Below, piece by piece: positions 42,869 to 50,512 of a DNA stretch of 64,000 bases (its first letter is position 1; the number at the start of each line of letters is the position of its first letter). The stretch is from an uncultured Eubacteriales bacterium (GTDB taxonomy: Bacteria; Bacillota; Clostridia; Oscillospirales; Oscillospiraceae), in assembly GCA_900544975.1 (NCBI GenBank), contig UQXI01000002.1, forward strand, positions 1 through 64,000. The letters run 5' to 3'. The position numbers were made by a program, and so were the translations under genes. The notes beneath the pieces are model-generated. The model was not told the origin of the DNA. It saw nothing but the letters and a program-made list of their open reading frames with translations, and searched no databases.

Positions 42869-43353
42869 TGGGTGTGCGAAAAGATGGCCTAACGCAATAC
42901 ATCCAGCAGCTGGAGGCGCTGAAAGCCGGTATACCGGCAATTATGAGCAAAATTGCTGCTGGCGAAGGCGACTACGCAGTAAAGCAGGCCAGATTGATCT
43001 GCAAGAATGATCACGTTGTCAGCACCGGCGCATACCGCCGGAACTGGCAGAGCGACAAGGCTGCAAAGCGCAGCGGGCACCGCTACATCGTCCGATTTTA
43101 CAATCCGCTGGACTATGCCAGCCACCTGGAGTATGGATTCCGGAGCCACTTTGTGCCGGGCCACTGGGAGGGCAAAACTTTTGTCTACAGCCGCAACGAT
43201 CCCAAAGGTGGCATGTACGTTGGCCCGAAGGGCGGATATGTGCGGGGCAAATTTGTAATGCGACGGGCTATAAAACGCACAAAAGATACCCAGAAAGTAC
43301 GGATTGAGCGGAAAATCATGCAGGAAATCAAGAAAAGGCTGGAAGGGAGGTAA
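42868..43353 (+). CDS. HK97 gp10-family protein in an unusual place
   Basis: 161 residues, with YRRNWQSDKAAKRSGHRYIV, FYNPLDYASHLEYGFRSHFV and VPGHWEG, the core of HK97 gp10-type tail-joining proteins, and a basic helical C-terminus. In most phages this gene lies between head closure and tail terminator genes; here it lies among fibre genes, translationally coupled to the fibre gene (TAATG). All conserved positions look intact. Confidence 0.75.
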   Translation: MGVRKDGLTQYIQQLEALKAGIPAIMSKIAAGEGDYAVKQARLICKNDHVVSTGAYRRNWQSDKAAKRSGHRYIVRFYNPLDYASHLEYGFRSHFVPGHWEGKTFVYSRNDPKGGMYVGPKGGYVRGKFVMRRAIKRTKDTQKVRIERKIMQEIKKRLEGR

Positions 43354-43357
43354 GCAG

Positions 43358-44278
43358 ATGCCGAATATTGCAATCAATATCCAAGGTCAAGCCCTGACCG
43401 CCATGCCGGACAAGCCATTGGTATCCCGATCTGTGGGTGAGGTAACTTGTACTGTGACGCTTGATGATAGCTGGGCAGGCTACACCGTCACACTGGTATT
43501 TGCTGCCGACAAGGTACAAAAGTCTGCCTTGGTGCCCAGTAACGGCGTGCTTACAGTGCCCTGGGAAGTGCTGGACCGCCCAGGATGCCTGCGGATATCT
43601 GCAGTAGGCCATGCGCCAGGCAAGCGCCGGCCTACCGCCATCATGCAACAGCCGCTGGTGATTGCGGCAAACGGGCGAATCGAGGGTACCCCACCCCAGG
43701 AGTATACCCCTGCCCTGTGGGAGCAGATGATGGCCCGGCTGGAGGAGACCTCGGGCACCGCTGGAAAGAGCCTCCGGCTAATCTATCGCGGCAAGCTCCT
43801 GAGGCCGGTGTCTGCAATTAGCATATCGCATGGTGCCGACGGTAATCCAATTGCGCTCAGGGAGCTGTATACCCAGGCCTATATCCCCGGCAATCCAGAT
43901 CTTTCACCAACCAGGCTTACATCGATCGGCGTAGTCGTTGCGCTGATAATGCCAGATGGGTCAACGTTAGTACGTAATGGCTGTAGCTTTGGACGGGCGC
44001 ATCCGGATGGGTTTGTATTTTCAAGAGAGAAAATGAATTTTCTCACTGGTGAGTGCACATCATCCTCTGTGCATGTCAGCGATGCACTTATGTCATTGCC
44101 ATATAGCATGAATACCTCCCATTATTATGGGCAGGTGGAGCTGGATGCCCTGAAAGATATTGATGCATTTGCGTATACGTGTGTCGATAGCGGCGGGCAG
44201 ATAAGCAGAATAACCATATCTGCAGGCTTCAGGAATGAATCTGTAGAAGGAACGGAGATTTTGATAAGGGGTAAATAA
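43358..44278 (+). CDS. Baseplate/fibre-associated protein, BppU-like N-terminus
   Basis: 306 residues. Residues 1-110 look like an upper-baseplate beta domain (VTLDDSWAGYTVTLVFAADK); the middle is a helix with EYTPALWEQMMARLEE, and a C-terminal jelly-roll-like domain of ~170 residues follows (GCSFGRAHPDGFVFSREKMN). AGGGAGG precedes the ATG at 43358. The C-terminal part has lower GC than its neighbours, suggesting recent exchange of a receptor-facing module. Confidence 0.6.
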   Translation: MPNIAINIQGQALTAMPDKPLVSRSVGEVTCTVTLDDSWAGYTVTLVFAADKVQKSALVPSNGVLTVPWEVLDRPGCLRISAVGHAPGKRRPTAIMQQPLVIAANGRIEGTPPQEYTPALWEQMMARLEETSGTAGKSLRLIYRGKLLRPVSAISISHGADGNPIALRELYTQAYIPGNPDLSPTRLTSIGVVVALIMPDGSTLVRNGCSFGRAHPDGFVFSREKMNFLTGECTSSSVHVSDALMSLPYSMNTSHYYGQVELDALKDIDAFAYTCVDSGGQISRITISAGFRNESVEGTEILIRGK

Positions 44279-44280
44279 TT

Positions 44281-44439
44281 ATGAAGATTTTTGACAACGG
44301 TGAATACCGGAAAGCTACTCCAGATAAAATCGCCGAATTGGAGGCGATAGCAGCCGCCGTACCCCCGCCGGAGCCCACCGACGCCGAAAAAATAGCCGCC
44401 CTGCTGGCGGCCCTTGAAGGAGGACTGCAAAATGCCTGA
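44281..44439 (+). CDS. Small Ala/Pro-rich tail-region protein (52 aa)
   Basis: 52 residues: MKIFDNGEYRKATPDKIAEL, a helical stretch, a PPPEP turn and EKIAALLAALEGGLQNA. Short helical proteins of this kind lie near fibre genes of Clostridial phages. It overlaps the following gene by 8 nt, and its 3' part carries that gene's SD (GAAGGAGG). Confidence 0.55.
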   Translation: MKIFDNGEYRKATPDKIAELEAIAAAVPPPEPTDAEKIAALLAALEGGLQNA

Positions 44440-44872
44440 TATCTACAAAGCCCTTGAGGCTATCGCCCGGCGCGCGGCCAAAGATGCCCGCATAGCAGCC
44501 CCCACCGCCTCGGCAGATGATGTGATTGCCGATATGGCGTTACTGCTGCCCTGGGAGCCTGACAATTACACGGTGGGCGATGTACGTGTGCACGGCGGCC
44601 AGCCTTGGCGCTGCTGCCAGGCGCACGATGGGACCGACCAGGGGGATACCTGGGCACCGGGTGTGGCCCACAGTTTGTGGGCCCCGTATCACGCCACGTC
44701 GGCCAAGTGGGCACTGCCTTATGTTGCGCCCACCGGTGCGCACGATGCCTATCAGGCGGACGAGTATATGCGTTGGACGAACGGCGGCTTGTACCTCTGC
44801 AAACAGGACAATACTGTCTGGTCTCCGGCGGAGCTGCCGGAGGCGTGGGAGCTGGCGGAGGCTGCCATATGA
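44432..44872 (+). CDS. Putative carbohydrate-binding tail protein (CBM5/12-like)
   Basis: 146 residues. A helical N-terminus is followed by two aromatic-rich motifs typical of chitin-binding type 3 (CBM5/12) modules: PDNYTVGDVRVHGGQPWRCC and QADEYMRWTNGGLYLCKQ, each followed by a W-rich segment (WAPGVAHSLWAPY, VWSPAELPEAWE). It probably binds cell-surface glycan for the tail. ATG 44432 with GGAGG upstream. Confidence 0.65.
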   Translation: MPDIYKALEAIARRAAKDARIAAPTASADDVIADMALLLPWEPDNYTVGDVRVHGGQPWRCCQAHDGTDQGDTWAPGVAHSLWAPYHATSAKWALPYVAPTGAHDAYQADEYMRWTNGGLYLCKQDNTVWSPAELPEAWELAEAAI

Positions 44873-44960
44873 GCCCCGTCATGTATCCGGCTCTGCTGGC
44901 TGCCGGGGGCGGCAAATAACACACATTTTGGCAAGAAACATACCATAAGAGGACTACAAC

Positions 44961-45386
44961 ATGGATGTAAAAACCTTGACCTGTACCGTGATTGGTACCG
45001 TTGGCGGCGCTATCGCATCTATCTTCGGCGGCTGGGACGCCGCCATGACTACCCTGATTATCTTCATGTGCATCGACTACCTTTCTGGCCTGATTGTGGC
45101 AGGCGTATTCCACACCAGCCGAAAGACGGATTCTGGGACGCTGGAAAGCCGCGCCGGATGGAAGGGCCTATGCCGCAAGGGCATGATCTTGCTGATTGTG
45201 CTGATTGCCTACCGGCTGGATCTTGCGATCGGTACCAGCTACATCCGGGATGCGGTGATCATCGGCTTTATTGCCAACGAGTTGATCAGCATCGTAGAAA
45301 ATGCCGGCCTTATGGGCGTGCCTATGCCTGGCGTGATTACCAAAGCCATTGACGTACTGACTAAGAAGGCGGAAAAGGAGGAATAA
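44961..45386 (+). CDS. Phage holin (toxin-secretion/phage-lysis family)
   Basis: 141 residues with membrane helices (GTVGGAIASIFGGWDAAMTT, LIIFMCIDYLSGLIVAGVF, MILLIVLIAYRLDLAI, YIRDAVIIGFIANELISIV) and a basic C-terminus, matching TcdE/phi29-like holins. It would form membrane lesions that release the endolysin. The 88 nt before it contain no clear gene. Confidence 0.88.
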   Translation: MDVKTLTCTVIGTVGGAIASIFGGWDAAMTTLIIFMCIDYLSGLIVAGVFHTSRKTDSGTLESRAGWKGLCRKGMILLIVLIAYRLDLAIGTSYIRDAVIIGFIANELISIVENAGLMGVPMPGVITKAIDVLTKKAEKEE

Positions 45387-45389
45387 GCT

Positions 45390-46250
45390 ATGGCTACAAA
45401 ATTTTTGCTGGCCCTGGATGCAGGCCATGGGCTGCCCACGGAGGGCCGCCGTATGCCTGCAAATCTGGATCCCAGCCAGCACCAGGAGTGGTGGCTCAAT
45501 GACCGGGTGTGCCGGTACATCGCTGAGGCGGCGAAACAGTATCAGGATTTTGAGACTCTGCGGGTGGATGATATCACTGGCGCGGATGATGTGGGCATGT
45601 CGGTGCGCTGCCAACGAGCAAATGCTACCGGTGCTGATCTCTACTACAGCGCCCATCACAATGCCGGTATCAATGGTGGCCGCGGCGGCGGTGTGGTGGC
45701 CTTTTCGTTGGGCGAGGGTACCGCTGCCGCCGGTTGGCGGGATGCCTTATATGCTGCCATTGTGGCCGCCGGAGGCCTGGCTGGCAACCGTGCCAGCCCC
45801 AAAACTACGGCGGATTTTTACGTGCTCCGCAATACGGCCATGCCTGCCGTGCTGATCGAGCACGGATTTATGGATGCACCTGACGACGTGCCGACCATCC
45901 TGCGGGAGGATTACGCAAAGGCTGTGGGCTACGCTGTGGCGGCCTGCATCGCCGCCCGGGCGGGCCTGGCCAAAAAGGCGCAGCCTGCAGCGCCCACCGC
46001 ATCCGCCGTGACGGCAGAGCAGGTACAGCAAATCGCAAAGGATGAGGCTGACGCAGCGGTAAGCGGCCTGATGAGCGGCACTGGGAGCGGCGACAAGCAT
46101 AATGCCTATGCGGATGCCGCGACAACCTGGGCAAAGGAGACGGGCCTGATCCAGGGCATCGGCAATGGTGACTATGCGTGGACTAAGCCGATGACCCGGC
46201 AGGAGATGGTGACGCTCCTATACCGGTACCACCAATGGGCAAATAAGTAA
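45390..46250 (+). CDS. N-acetylmuramoyl-L-alanine amidase endolysin with SLH-like end
   Basis: 286 residues. Amidase_3 domain (ALDAGHG start, YYSAHHNAGI, VLIEHGFMDAPDD) with the zinc-binding His residues and catalytic Glu visible. The C-terminal ~60 residues look like an S-layer-homology repeat (YADAATTWAKETGLIQGIG, MTRQEMVTLLYRY) for cell-wall binding. It follows the holin by 3 nt, forming the lysis cassette, and is the last late gene. Confidence 0.9.
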   Translation: MATKFLLALDAGHGLPTEGRRMPANLDPSQHQEWWLNDRVCRYIAEAAKQYQDFETLRVDDITGADDVGMSVRCQRANATGADLYYSAHHNAGINGGRGGGVVAFSLGEGTAAAGWRDALYAAIVAAGGLAGNRASPKTTADFYVLRNTAMPAVLIEHGFMDAPDDVPTILREDYAKAVGYAVAACIAARAGLAKKAQPAAPTASAVTAEQVQQIAKDEADAAVSGLMSGTGSGDKHNAYADAATTWAKETGLIQGIGNGDYAWTKPMTRQEMVTLLYRYHQWANK

Positions 46251-46267
46251 TTTGGGCATAAAATTAT

Positions 46268-46308
46268 CCCCCTCCCACAGTTTCGGCTGCCGGGAGGGGG
46301 CTTTTTTC
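46268..46308 (+). terminator. Late-operon terminator
   Basis: CCCCCTCCC pairs with GGGAGGGGG, followed by CTTTTTTC. A near-identical block including upstream CATAAAATTATC is found at 61881-61924. Confidence 0.9.
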
Positions 46309-46661
46309 TATTTGCCGTGAGATCCGACTGTCAATGTTTTCTGTATGTGATAGGCCATAATCTCAATAAATTCCGATGCAGTAGGCGGTCCACTCATTGG
46401 ATACCCTGCCATTTTGATCAGCCCATCCCGATTCACCTTCCAAGCCTTCTCAACTACCGTACGGATATTCCGTTCTACGGCGTTCCATGTACAGTTGCAC
46501 AGCTTTGCCGCTGGTATGTAGACGCCCTTTTTCACACGAAGTAACCGGTCTTCGTCTTCCAGTGCCAACTGGATAGCAACAACAGTTCGTTTCTGTGAGA
46601 TGTAATTTTTGCCGATGCCGAATTCCCGCAGCGTGTCTTGGATGACTTTCGTATGTTCCAT
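46308..46661 (-). CDS. Orphan Spo0A-type effector domain protein, copy 1
   Basis: 117 residues that match the C-terminal DNA-binding domain of Spo0A over its length: IQDTLREFGIGKNYISQKRT, YIPAAKLCNCTWNAVERNIR, TVVEKAWKVNRDG and PPTASEFIEIMAYHIQ, as against ASRVERAIRHAIEVAWSRG and KPTNSEFIAMVADKL in Spo0A. The phosphoacceptor receiver domain is absent, so it would be phosphorylation-independent. GGGAG precedes the ATG. It is the last gene before attR, transcribed against the tail operon. Likely to bind 0A-type sites; target genes unknown. Confidence 0.85.
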   Translation of the reverse strand: MEHTKVIQDTLREFGIGKNYISQKRTVVAIQLALEDEDRLLRVKKGVYIPAAKLCNCTWNAVERNIRTVVEKAWKVNRDGLIKMAGYPMSGPPTASEFIEIMAYHIQKTLTVGSHGK

Positions 46662-46723
46662 GATTTAATCTCCCTTCTGTTGTTATAGGGAGATTTTACG
46701 ACAGAAATCACCAATAATCAGGG

Positions 46724-46733
46724 TTGTCGACAA
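46724..46733. promoter_or_regulatory. 0A-box-like palindrome upstream of the Spo0A-domain gene
   Basis: TTGTCGACAA is a perfect palindrome. On the minus strand it reads TTTTGTCGACAA, close to the Spo0A box TTTGTCGAAAA. It is 63 bp upstream of the gene start. Confidence 0.4.
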
Positions 46734-46756
46734 AAAACAGCAAAATAAAAATGATA

Positions 46757-46835
46757 GCAAGCCCCCAAGAGGGGGCTGCTACCAATAACCTTTCTTCGTG
46801 GCCATTTGACAGGGGTGGCCGCTTTTATTTTAGCA
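46757..46835 (+). terminator. Two hairpins near the right end of the element
   Basis: AGCCCCC..GGGGGCT at 46760-46777, and GGCCA..TGGCC at 46799-46820 followed by GCTTTTATTTT. Neither has an obvious gene directly upstream on the plus strand; they may stop read-through from the element. The rest of 46834-47008 holds no gene. Confidence 0.5.
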
Positions 46836-46883
46836 CAGTTGCAAGATGGCGGCAGGTGGTAAAGGCTGGAAACTTGCGACTTC

Positions 46884-46903
46884 CTTGCGTAGCAAAATCG
46901 TAG
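46884..46903 (+). repeat. Right copy of 20-bp direct repeat (probable integrase arm site)
   Basis: Identical to 17025-17044 and likewise 105 bp from the core repeat. Confidence 0.7.
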
Positions 46904-47008
46904 CTATCTATCTCGCACTTGACAAAACAAACCGAAATTGGCACAACATATGGTGCTTATCGCGGTGTGAAAAGCACAGCATGTAAATACGCGAAAACTG
47001 CGGCCAGC

Positions 47009-47021
47009 GAGTGGGAATAAG
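47009..47021 (+). other. attR core
   Basis: Second copy of GAGTGGGAATAAG. The sequence after it is the original guaA downstream region with its terminator. Confidence 0.85.
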
Positions 47022-47047
47022 TAATTTTCATTTATTTGCATCTGCAC

Positions 47048-47103
47048 GGAAAGCGGCTCCGTTGACTTTTGAGAAGTCGGCGGAGCCACTTTTGCGTTTT
47101 TTT
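47048..47103 (+). terminator. Native guaA terminator displaced by integration
   Basis: GGCTCCG and CGGAGCC with an inner GACTT/AAGTC stem, followed by T-rich sequence, 27 nt after attR. Confidence 0.8.
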
Positions 47104-47141
47104 CAATTCTTCGGCGGCTATTTACGCATGAATCAAATACT

Positions 47142-47177
47142 GGCGGCGGGGATCTCAATCTCCGCCGCCAATTTTTT
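47142..47177 (+). terminator. Second terminator hairpin
   Basis: GGCGGCGGGGAT pairs with ATCTCCGCCGCC, followed by AATTTTTTC. Confidence 0.7.
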
Positions 47178-47229
47178 CTATGTCAGTCAGTGCTTTTCAT
47201 AACATCCTGCCAATTGGGGTTGAGGGATG

Positions 47230-49722
47230 TCAGTGCTTGGTCTCTCCACCCAGGGCCTGCACCAGGTTCAGGGCCAGGGGGATGGTGCCCACGGCGTAGC
47301 CTGCGTGGCCGTAGTAGGCGGTCTGGCCATCGGTGAGGACAGTCAGGGGCCAGAGGCCTGGTTCTACGTACAGGGCCCGGGCCATGGCGTCCAGGGGGGC
47401 GCTGGCAAAGTCTGTTTCCAGCACCGTGGCCTCGGGAAGGGCAGCCAGCACTTTTCCCAGGGTGGGATCCTGCCGGGCGGCGGCCTGAGGCAGGAGCAGG
47501 AGGAGCTTCAGGCCCCGGCCCATGGCCTCCTGGACCTGGGAGACGGACTCCAGCAGTTCGTTGAGCACATGCTCCGTGGGCTCCGTGCCCACTTCCAGGT
47601 ACACCTGGAGCTGCAGTCCCGGCAGCTTCACCGGTGGGACGATGGGGAACCGGGCCAGCATCTGTTCCAGGCTTCCCTGCCGCCGGATGGCTTCCACCGA
47701 CGCACCCTCAGGGAGAAGGCAAATGGGGGTAAATCGGGCCAGCTGGTTCCCGTTGGGCAGCCGGTTCACCGTCATCAAACGGTATTGGCCCAGGGGCAGG
47801 CGATAAACCGGTCCCGGCTCGCCGCTCAAATCCAGGGTCTGCCATCCACCGGCCCACCGGGACAGGGTCCAGCCCAGATTATAGGTCAGGGGCTCCGGGA
47901 ACTGAATGGTGAGGGTTGCCATAGGCTCTGCCGGGCCAGCTGCTTCCACGGTGACAAAGGCAGCTCCGTTCCAATACTGGGCCTGCCCGTCCACCGGATT
48001 CAGCCGGGCGGGTACACCCAGAGTCCGTAGGATTGCCACAAACAGCAGTCGCCGCCCCTTGGCATCGGATGCCCCCAGGCGGAGGGCCGCGCCGGGTTGT
48101 AGCCACAGGACCGGATGCCACCGGCACTGCTTCTCCTGGAACTGGGCCTCCACCCATGCCCAGAGGGCTTGGGGATCCTGCCGGAACCGGTCTTGCTCAG
48201 CAGGGGAGAGCCGGGCCAGAATGGGCGTACGCCAATCGGTGAGCAGTTCAAAACCAATTCGGGGACAGAGCACGTGGGGAATGAACTCTGCCTTTTCCTT
48301 GCCTGGAAGCGCCAGGGCGGCAGTGAGATGCGCGCGGAGGATCTCTGGCTTGGCGTCCCGCCAGTCCTTGGAGGCCAGGCTGAGGAGCAGGGCTTTGGCC
48401 CAGGGCTGCTCTGCTTCCGGCGTATTCTGATAGAATTGCCACAGAGCTTCTGCATTTCCACCCGCCATCCGGAACACCCGGTCCAGGCTGTCGTCTCCGG
48501 TTTGGTACCTGGGGCTCCAGTAGCTGTCGATCCGGGCCAGGCGGGTTTGGCGGGCGGCAGCCAGGATTTCTGCCTTCTCCTGGGCCTGCTCCGGGGTCAG
48601 GGGACGGCGGGTTTTCTCGCCGGCCGCCGGGGCGGAGAAGTCCCAGGTCCAGCTTTCCTCCTCCGGTCCCTTTGCTTGGGGAATCATGACGCAGTGGGCG
48701 TCTTTCGAGATGTCCAGGGTGGTCCATGCAAATTGACCTGCCTGCTCTGCCTCCACCAGGAGGCTGCCCAGGCCGGTTTCCAGGGTGACGGCGCCATCGG
48801 GGCCGGTCTCCAGGGCGGCAATTCGGGCGGGCGCGGCCATGTTCAGCACATAGAACCGGACCCAGGCTCCGGACAGAGGCGCACCCTGGGCATCTGTTAC
48901 CGATACGGTCAACCGGGCAGTTTCCGCATACCGGCTGACTTGGTTGTACATCAGGCACATGCCCTGACGCTGAACCAGAGCTTCCTTTTGTAATCCCTCG
49001 CCGATGAAGTCAAAGAAGATCCGACTACACACCACCATGGCCCGGCTGGCGGCGCTGTTGAACCAGCCCCGGTCCAAAATGGGCTCCGGCTCGCAGGCGC
49101 CCAGGAAGTGCCAATCTCCCTCAACGTAGACCTCCACCCAGGCGTGGTTGTCGTCGCAATGGCTCCACCAGGGGACATAAATCTGCCGGGCGGGAATGCC
49201 GACAGACCGGAGGGCCGTCACGCCAAAAGTGGACTCCTCTCCGCAGCGGCCCAGCCCGCAGTAGTAGCAGGTGATGGGATTCATGGAACGGGTGTCTGTG
49301 GTTTCATAGGTCATTTGCCGGGCGCACCACCGATTGACAGCCAGGGCCGCTTCCAGTCCCGGCAATCCCTCCACCTCCGGGGCCACCATTTGGGCAAAGA
49401 AGCCCCGGCAGTCCACCAAATCCTCCGAATTGACGCGGGGGTAAAACACATGGTGGAGAAAAATATCTTCGGGCACATCCCGGCAATAGGGGGAGTGCTC
49501 CCGCAAGCTGAGGGCGTGACGGACATAAGCCAAGAGCACCTCAAAGGGAACGCTGGCCACATCAGAGGCCGGGAGGGTCCCCAATGTCAGTTCCATGAGA
49601 ATCCGGGGATCCCCGGTGAGCCGGTCCAGTTCCCTCTGGGCGACCTGGCCAGCTTCCCCCAGATCCGGTCGTACCACTTCCCAGCACGCTCGGGCGTAGC
49701 GGCGCAGATGGTCACTTAACAT
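47230..49722 (-). CDS. Transglutaminase-like domain protein
   Basis: 830 residues. The transglutaminase core lies near residues 160-230: catalytic Cys in GRCGEESTFGVTALRSVGIP, His in CDDNHAWVEVYVEGDWHFL, and an acidic residue in GACEPEP. N-terminal helical region, then a Big/beta-sandwich-like middle and a C-terminal ~190-residue alpha/beta domain. No signal peptide. Bacterial relatives are mostly of unknown function (peptidase or cross-linking). It overlaps cutC by 7 nt and follows it in the same operon. Confidence 0.8.
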   Translation of the reverse strand: MLSDHLRRYARACWEVVRPDLGEAGQVAQRELDRLTGDPRILMELTLGTLPASDVASVPFEVLLAYVRHALSLREHSPYCRDVPEDIFLHHVFYPRVNSEDLVDCRGFFAQMVAPEVEGLPGLEAALAVNRWCARQMTYETTDTRSMNPITCYYCGLGRCGEESTFGVTALRSVGIPARQIYVPWWSHCDDNHAWVEVYVEGDWHFLGACEPEPILDRGWFNSAASRAMVVCSRIFFDFIGEGLQKEALVQRQGMCLMYNQVSRYAETARLTVSVTDAQGAPLSGAWVRFYVLNMAAPARIAALETGPDGAVTLETGLGSLLVEAEQAGQFAWTTLDISKDAHCVMIPQAKGPEEESWTWDFSAPAAGEKTRRPLTPEQAQEKAEILAAARQTRLARIDSYWSPRYQTGDDSLDRVFRMAGGNAEALWQFYQNTPEAEQPWAKALLLSLASKDWRDAKPEILRAHLTAALALPGKEKAEFIPHVLCPRIGFELLTDWRTPILARLSPAEQDRFRQDPQALWAWVEAQFQEKQCRWHPVLWLQPGAALRLGASDAKGRRLLFVAILRTLGVPARLNPVDGQAQYWNGAAFVTVEAAGPAEPMATLTIQFPEPLTYNLGWTLSRWAGGWQTLDLSGEPGPVYRLPLGQYRLMTVNRLPNGNQLARFTPICLLPEGASVEAIRRQGSLEQMLARFPIVPPVKLPGLQLQVYLEVGTEPTEHVLNELLESVSQVQEAMGRGLKLLLLLPQAAARQDPTLGKVLAALPEATVLETDFASAPLDAMARALYVEPGLWPLTVLTDGQTAYYGHAGYAVGTIPLALNLVQALGGETKH

Positions 49723-50477
49723 GAAATCTCCTCCTGTAATGCATGGGCAGCCGCCCGGACATGGTCCTCACTGGTCTGCCAGATGCTGAATTCATCCAGG
49801 CCGGGCAGGCCCATGGGGACCCCCTCCCGCCGAAAACCCATGGCGCTGGGCAATGTGACCTTCCCGCTCATGTGGAAGGTCCGCAGGGGATACAGGGCCC
49901 GCAGCTTCCGGATGACCTCGGCCCCAACGCCGCCTCCAGCCATAATTTCCAGAGGGGCTCCGGTCTCCAGCAGCTGGCCCAGGCACGCCCGGCCGCTCCA
50001 GCAGTCCGCAGCCTGGCCGCTGGTGAGGATGGTATCAATCCCCAGGCTGGCAGCGTCTGCCATGGCTTCTTCGGCATCCCGGCTGACGTCAAAGGCACGG
50101 TGCAGGGTCAGGTTCCGGCCGCCGGCGGCCCGGACCAGCCGCTCCATACTCTGCCGGTCCAACCGGCCCTCCGAGGTCAGGCAGCCAATGACGAAGCCAG
50201 TGGCTCCGGCGGAGGCGAGCCGGGGGATTTGCAGTTCCATCAACTGGATTTCCTCCGGGGCGTAGAGAAAGTCCCCAAACCGGGGACGCATGAGACAACG
50301 GATGGGGATGTCCGACTCCCGCCGGATTTGCTCCAACAGGGCCACGTCTGGGGTCAGGCCGCCCACCAGGAGGCAGGAGCAAAGCTCCAGCCGGTCTGCC
50401 CCGCCACGCACAGCGGCCATGGCGGAGGCGAAGCTGTCTACACAGACCTCCAGGCAGGTGGGTTTTGTTTGTTCCAT
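49716..50477 (-). CDS. cutC: CutC family TIM-barrel protein
   Basis: 253 residues, CutC-type barrel (LEVCVDSFASAMAAVRGGAD, RLELCSCLLVGGLTPD, MLRPRFGDF-like RCLMRPRFGDFLY, FVIGCLTSEGRLDRQSM, LTLHRAFDVSRD, ILTSGQAADCWSG). Originally linked to copper tolerance, but the enzymatic role is undefined. AAAGGAG precedes the ATG. Length usual. Confidence 0.92.
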   Translation of the reverse strand: MEQTKPTCLEVCVDSFASAMAAVRGGADRLELCSCLLVGGLTPDVALLEQIRRESDIPIRCLMRPRFGDFLYAPEEIQLMELQIPRLASAGATGFVIGCLTSEGRLDRQSMERLVRAAGGRNLTLHRAFDVSRDAEEAMADAASLGIDTILTSGQAADCWSGRACLGQLLETGAPLEIMAGGGVGAEVIRKLRALYPLRTFHMSGKVTLPSAMGFRREGVPMGLPGLDEFSIWQTSEDHVRAAAHALQEEISC

Positions 50478-50512
50478 CTCGCACGACTCCTTTTTGTATT
50501 CTCGCCTTGGTC

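Larger units (their letters stand above)
16907..47021. mobile_element. Prophage-derived element at the guaA 3' end; headless, tailocin-like
   Basis: The element is 30.1 kb, bounded by the 13-bp repeat GAGTGGGAATAAG at 16907-16919 and 47009-47021. From left: integrase and two accessory genes, CI-like repressor, divergent early genes, RecT-based replication module, ArpU-like regulator, HicAB, remnants of head genes, a full contractile tail module, holin, amidase, an orphan Spo0A effector domain, attR. No terminase, portal or intact capsid gene is present. Confidence 0.9.

Noticed and set aside
40620..44872. Diversity-generating retroelement in the fibre region
   Set aside because: Checked for a reverse transcriptase and template/variable repeats near the fibres; none seen.
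44869..44919. 16-codon frame with ATG after the carbohydrate-binding gene
   Set aside because: Too short and without family features; may be only the overlap of a stop with a chance start.
17025..46903. 20-bp direct repeat as the att core
   Set aside because: One copy lies inside the integrase gene. The 13-bp guaA repeat gives a clean reconstruction of the empty site, so the 20-bp repeat is more likely an arm site.
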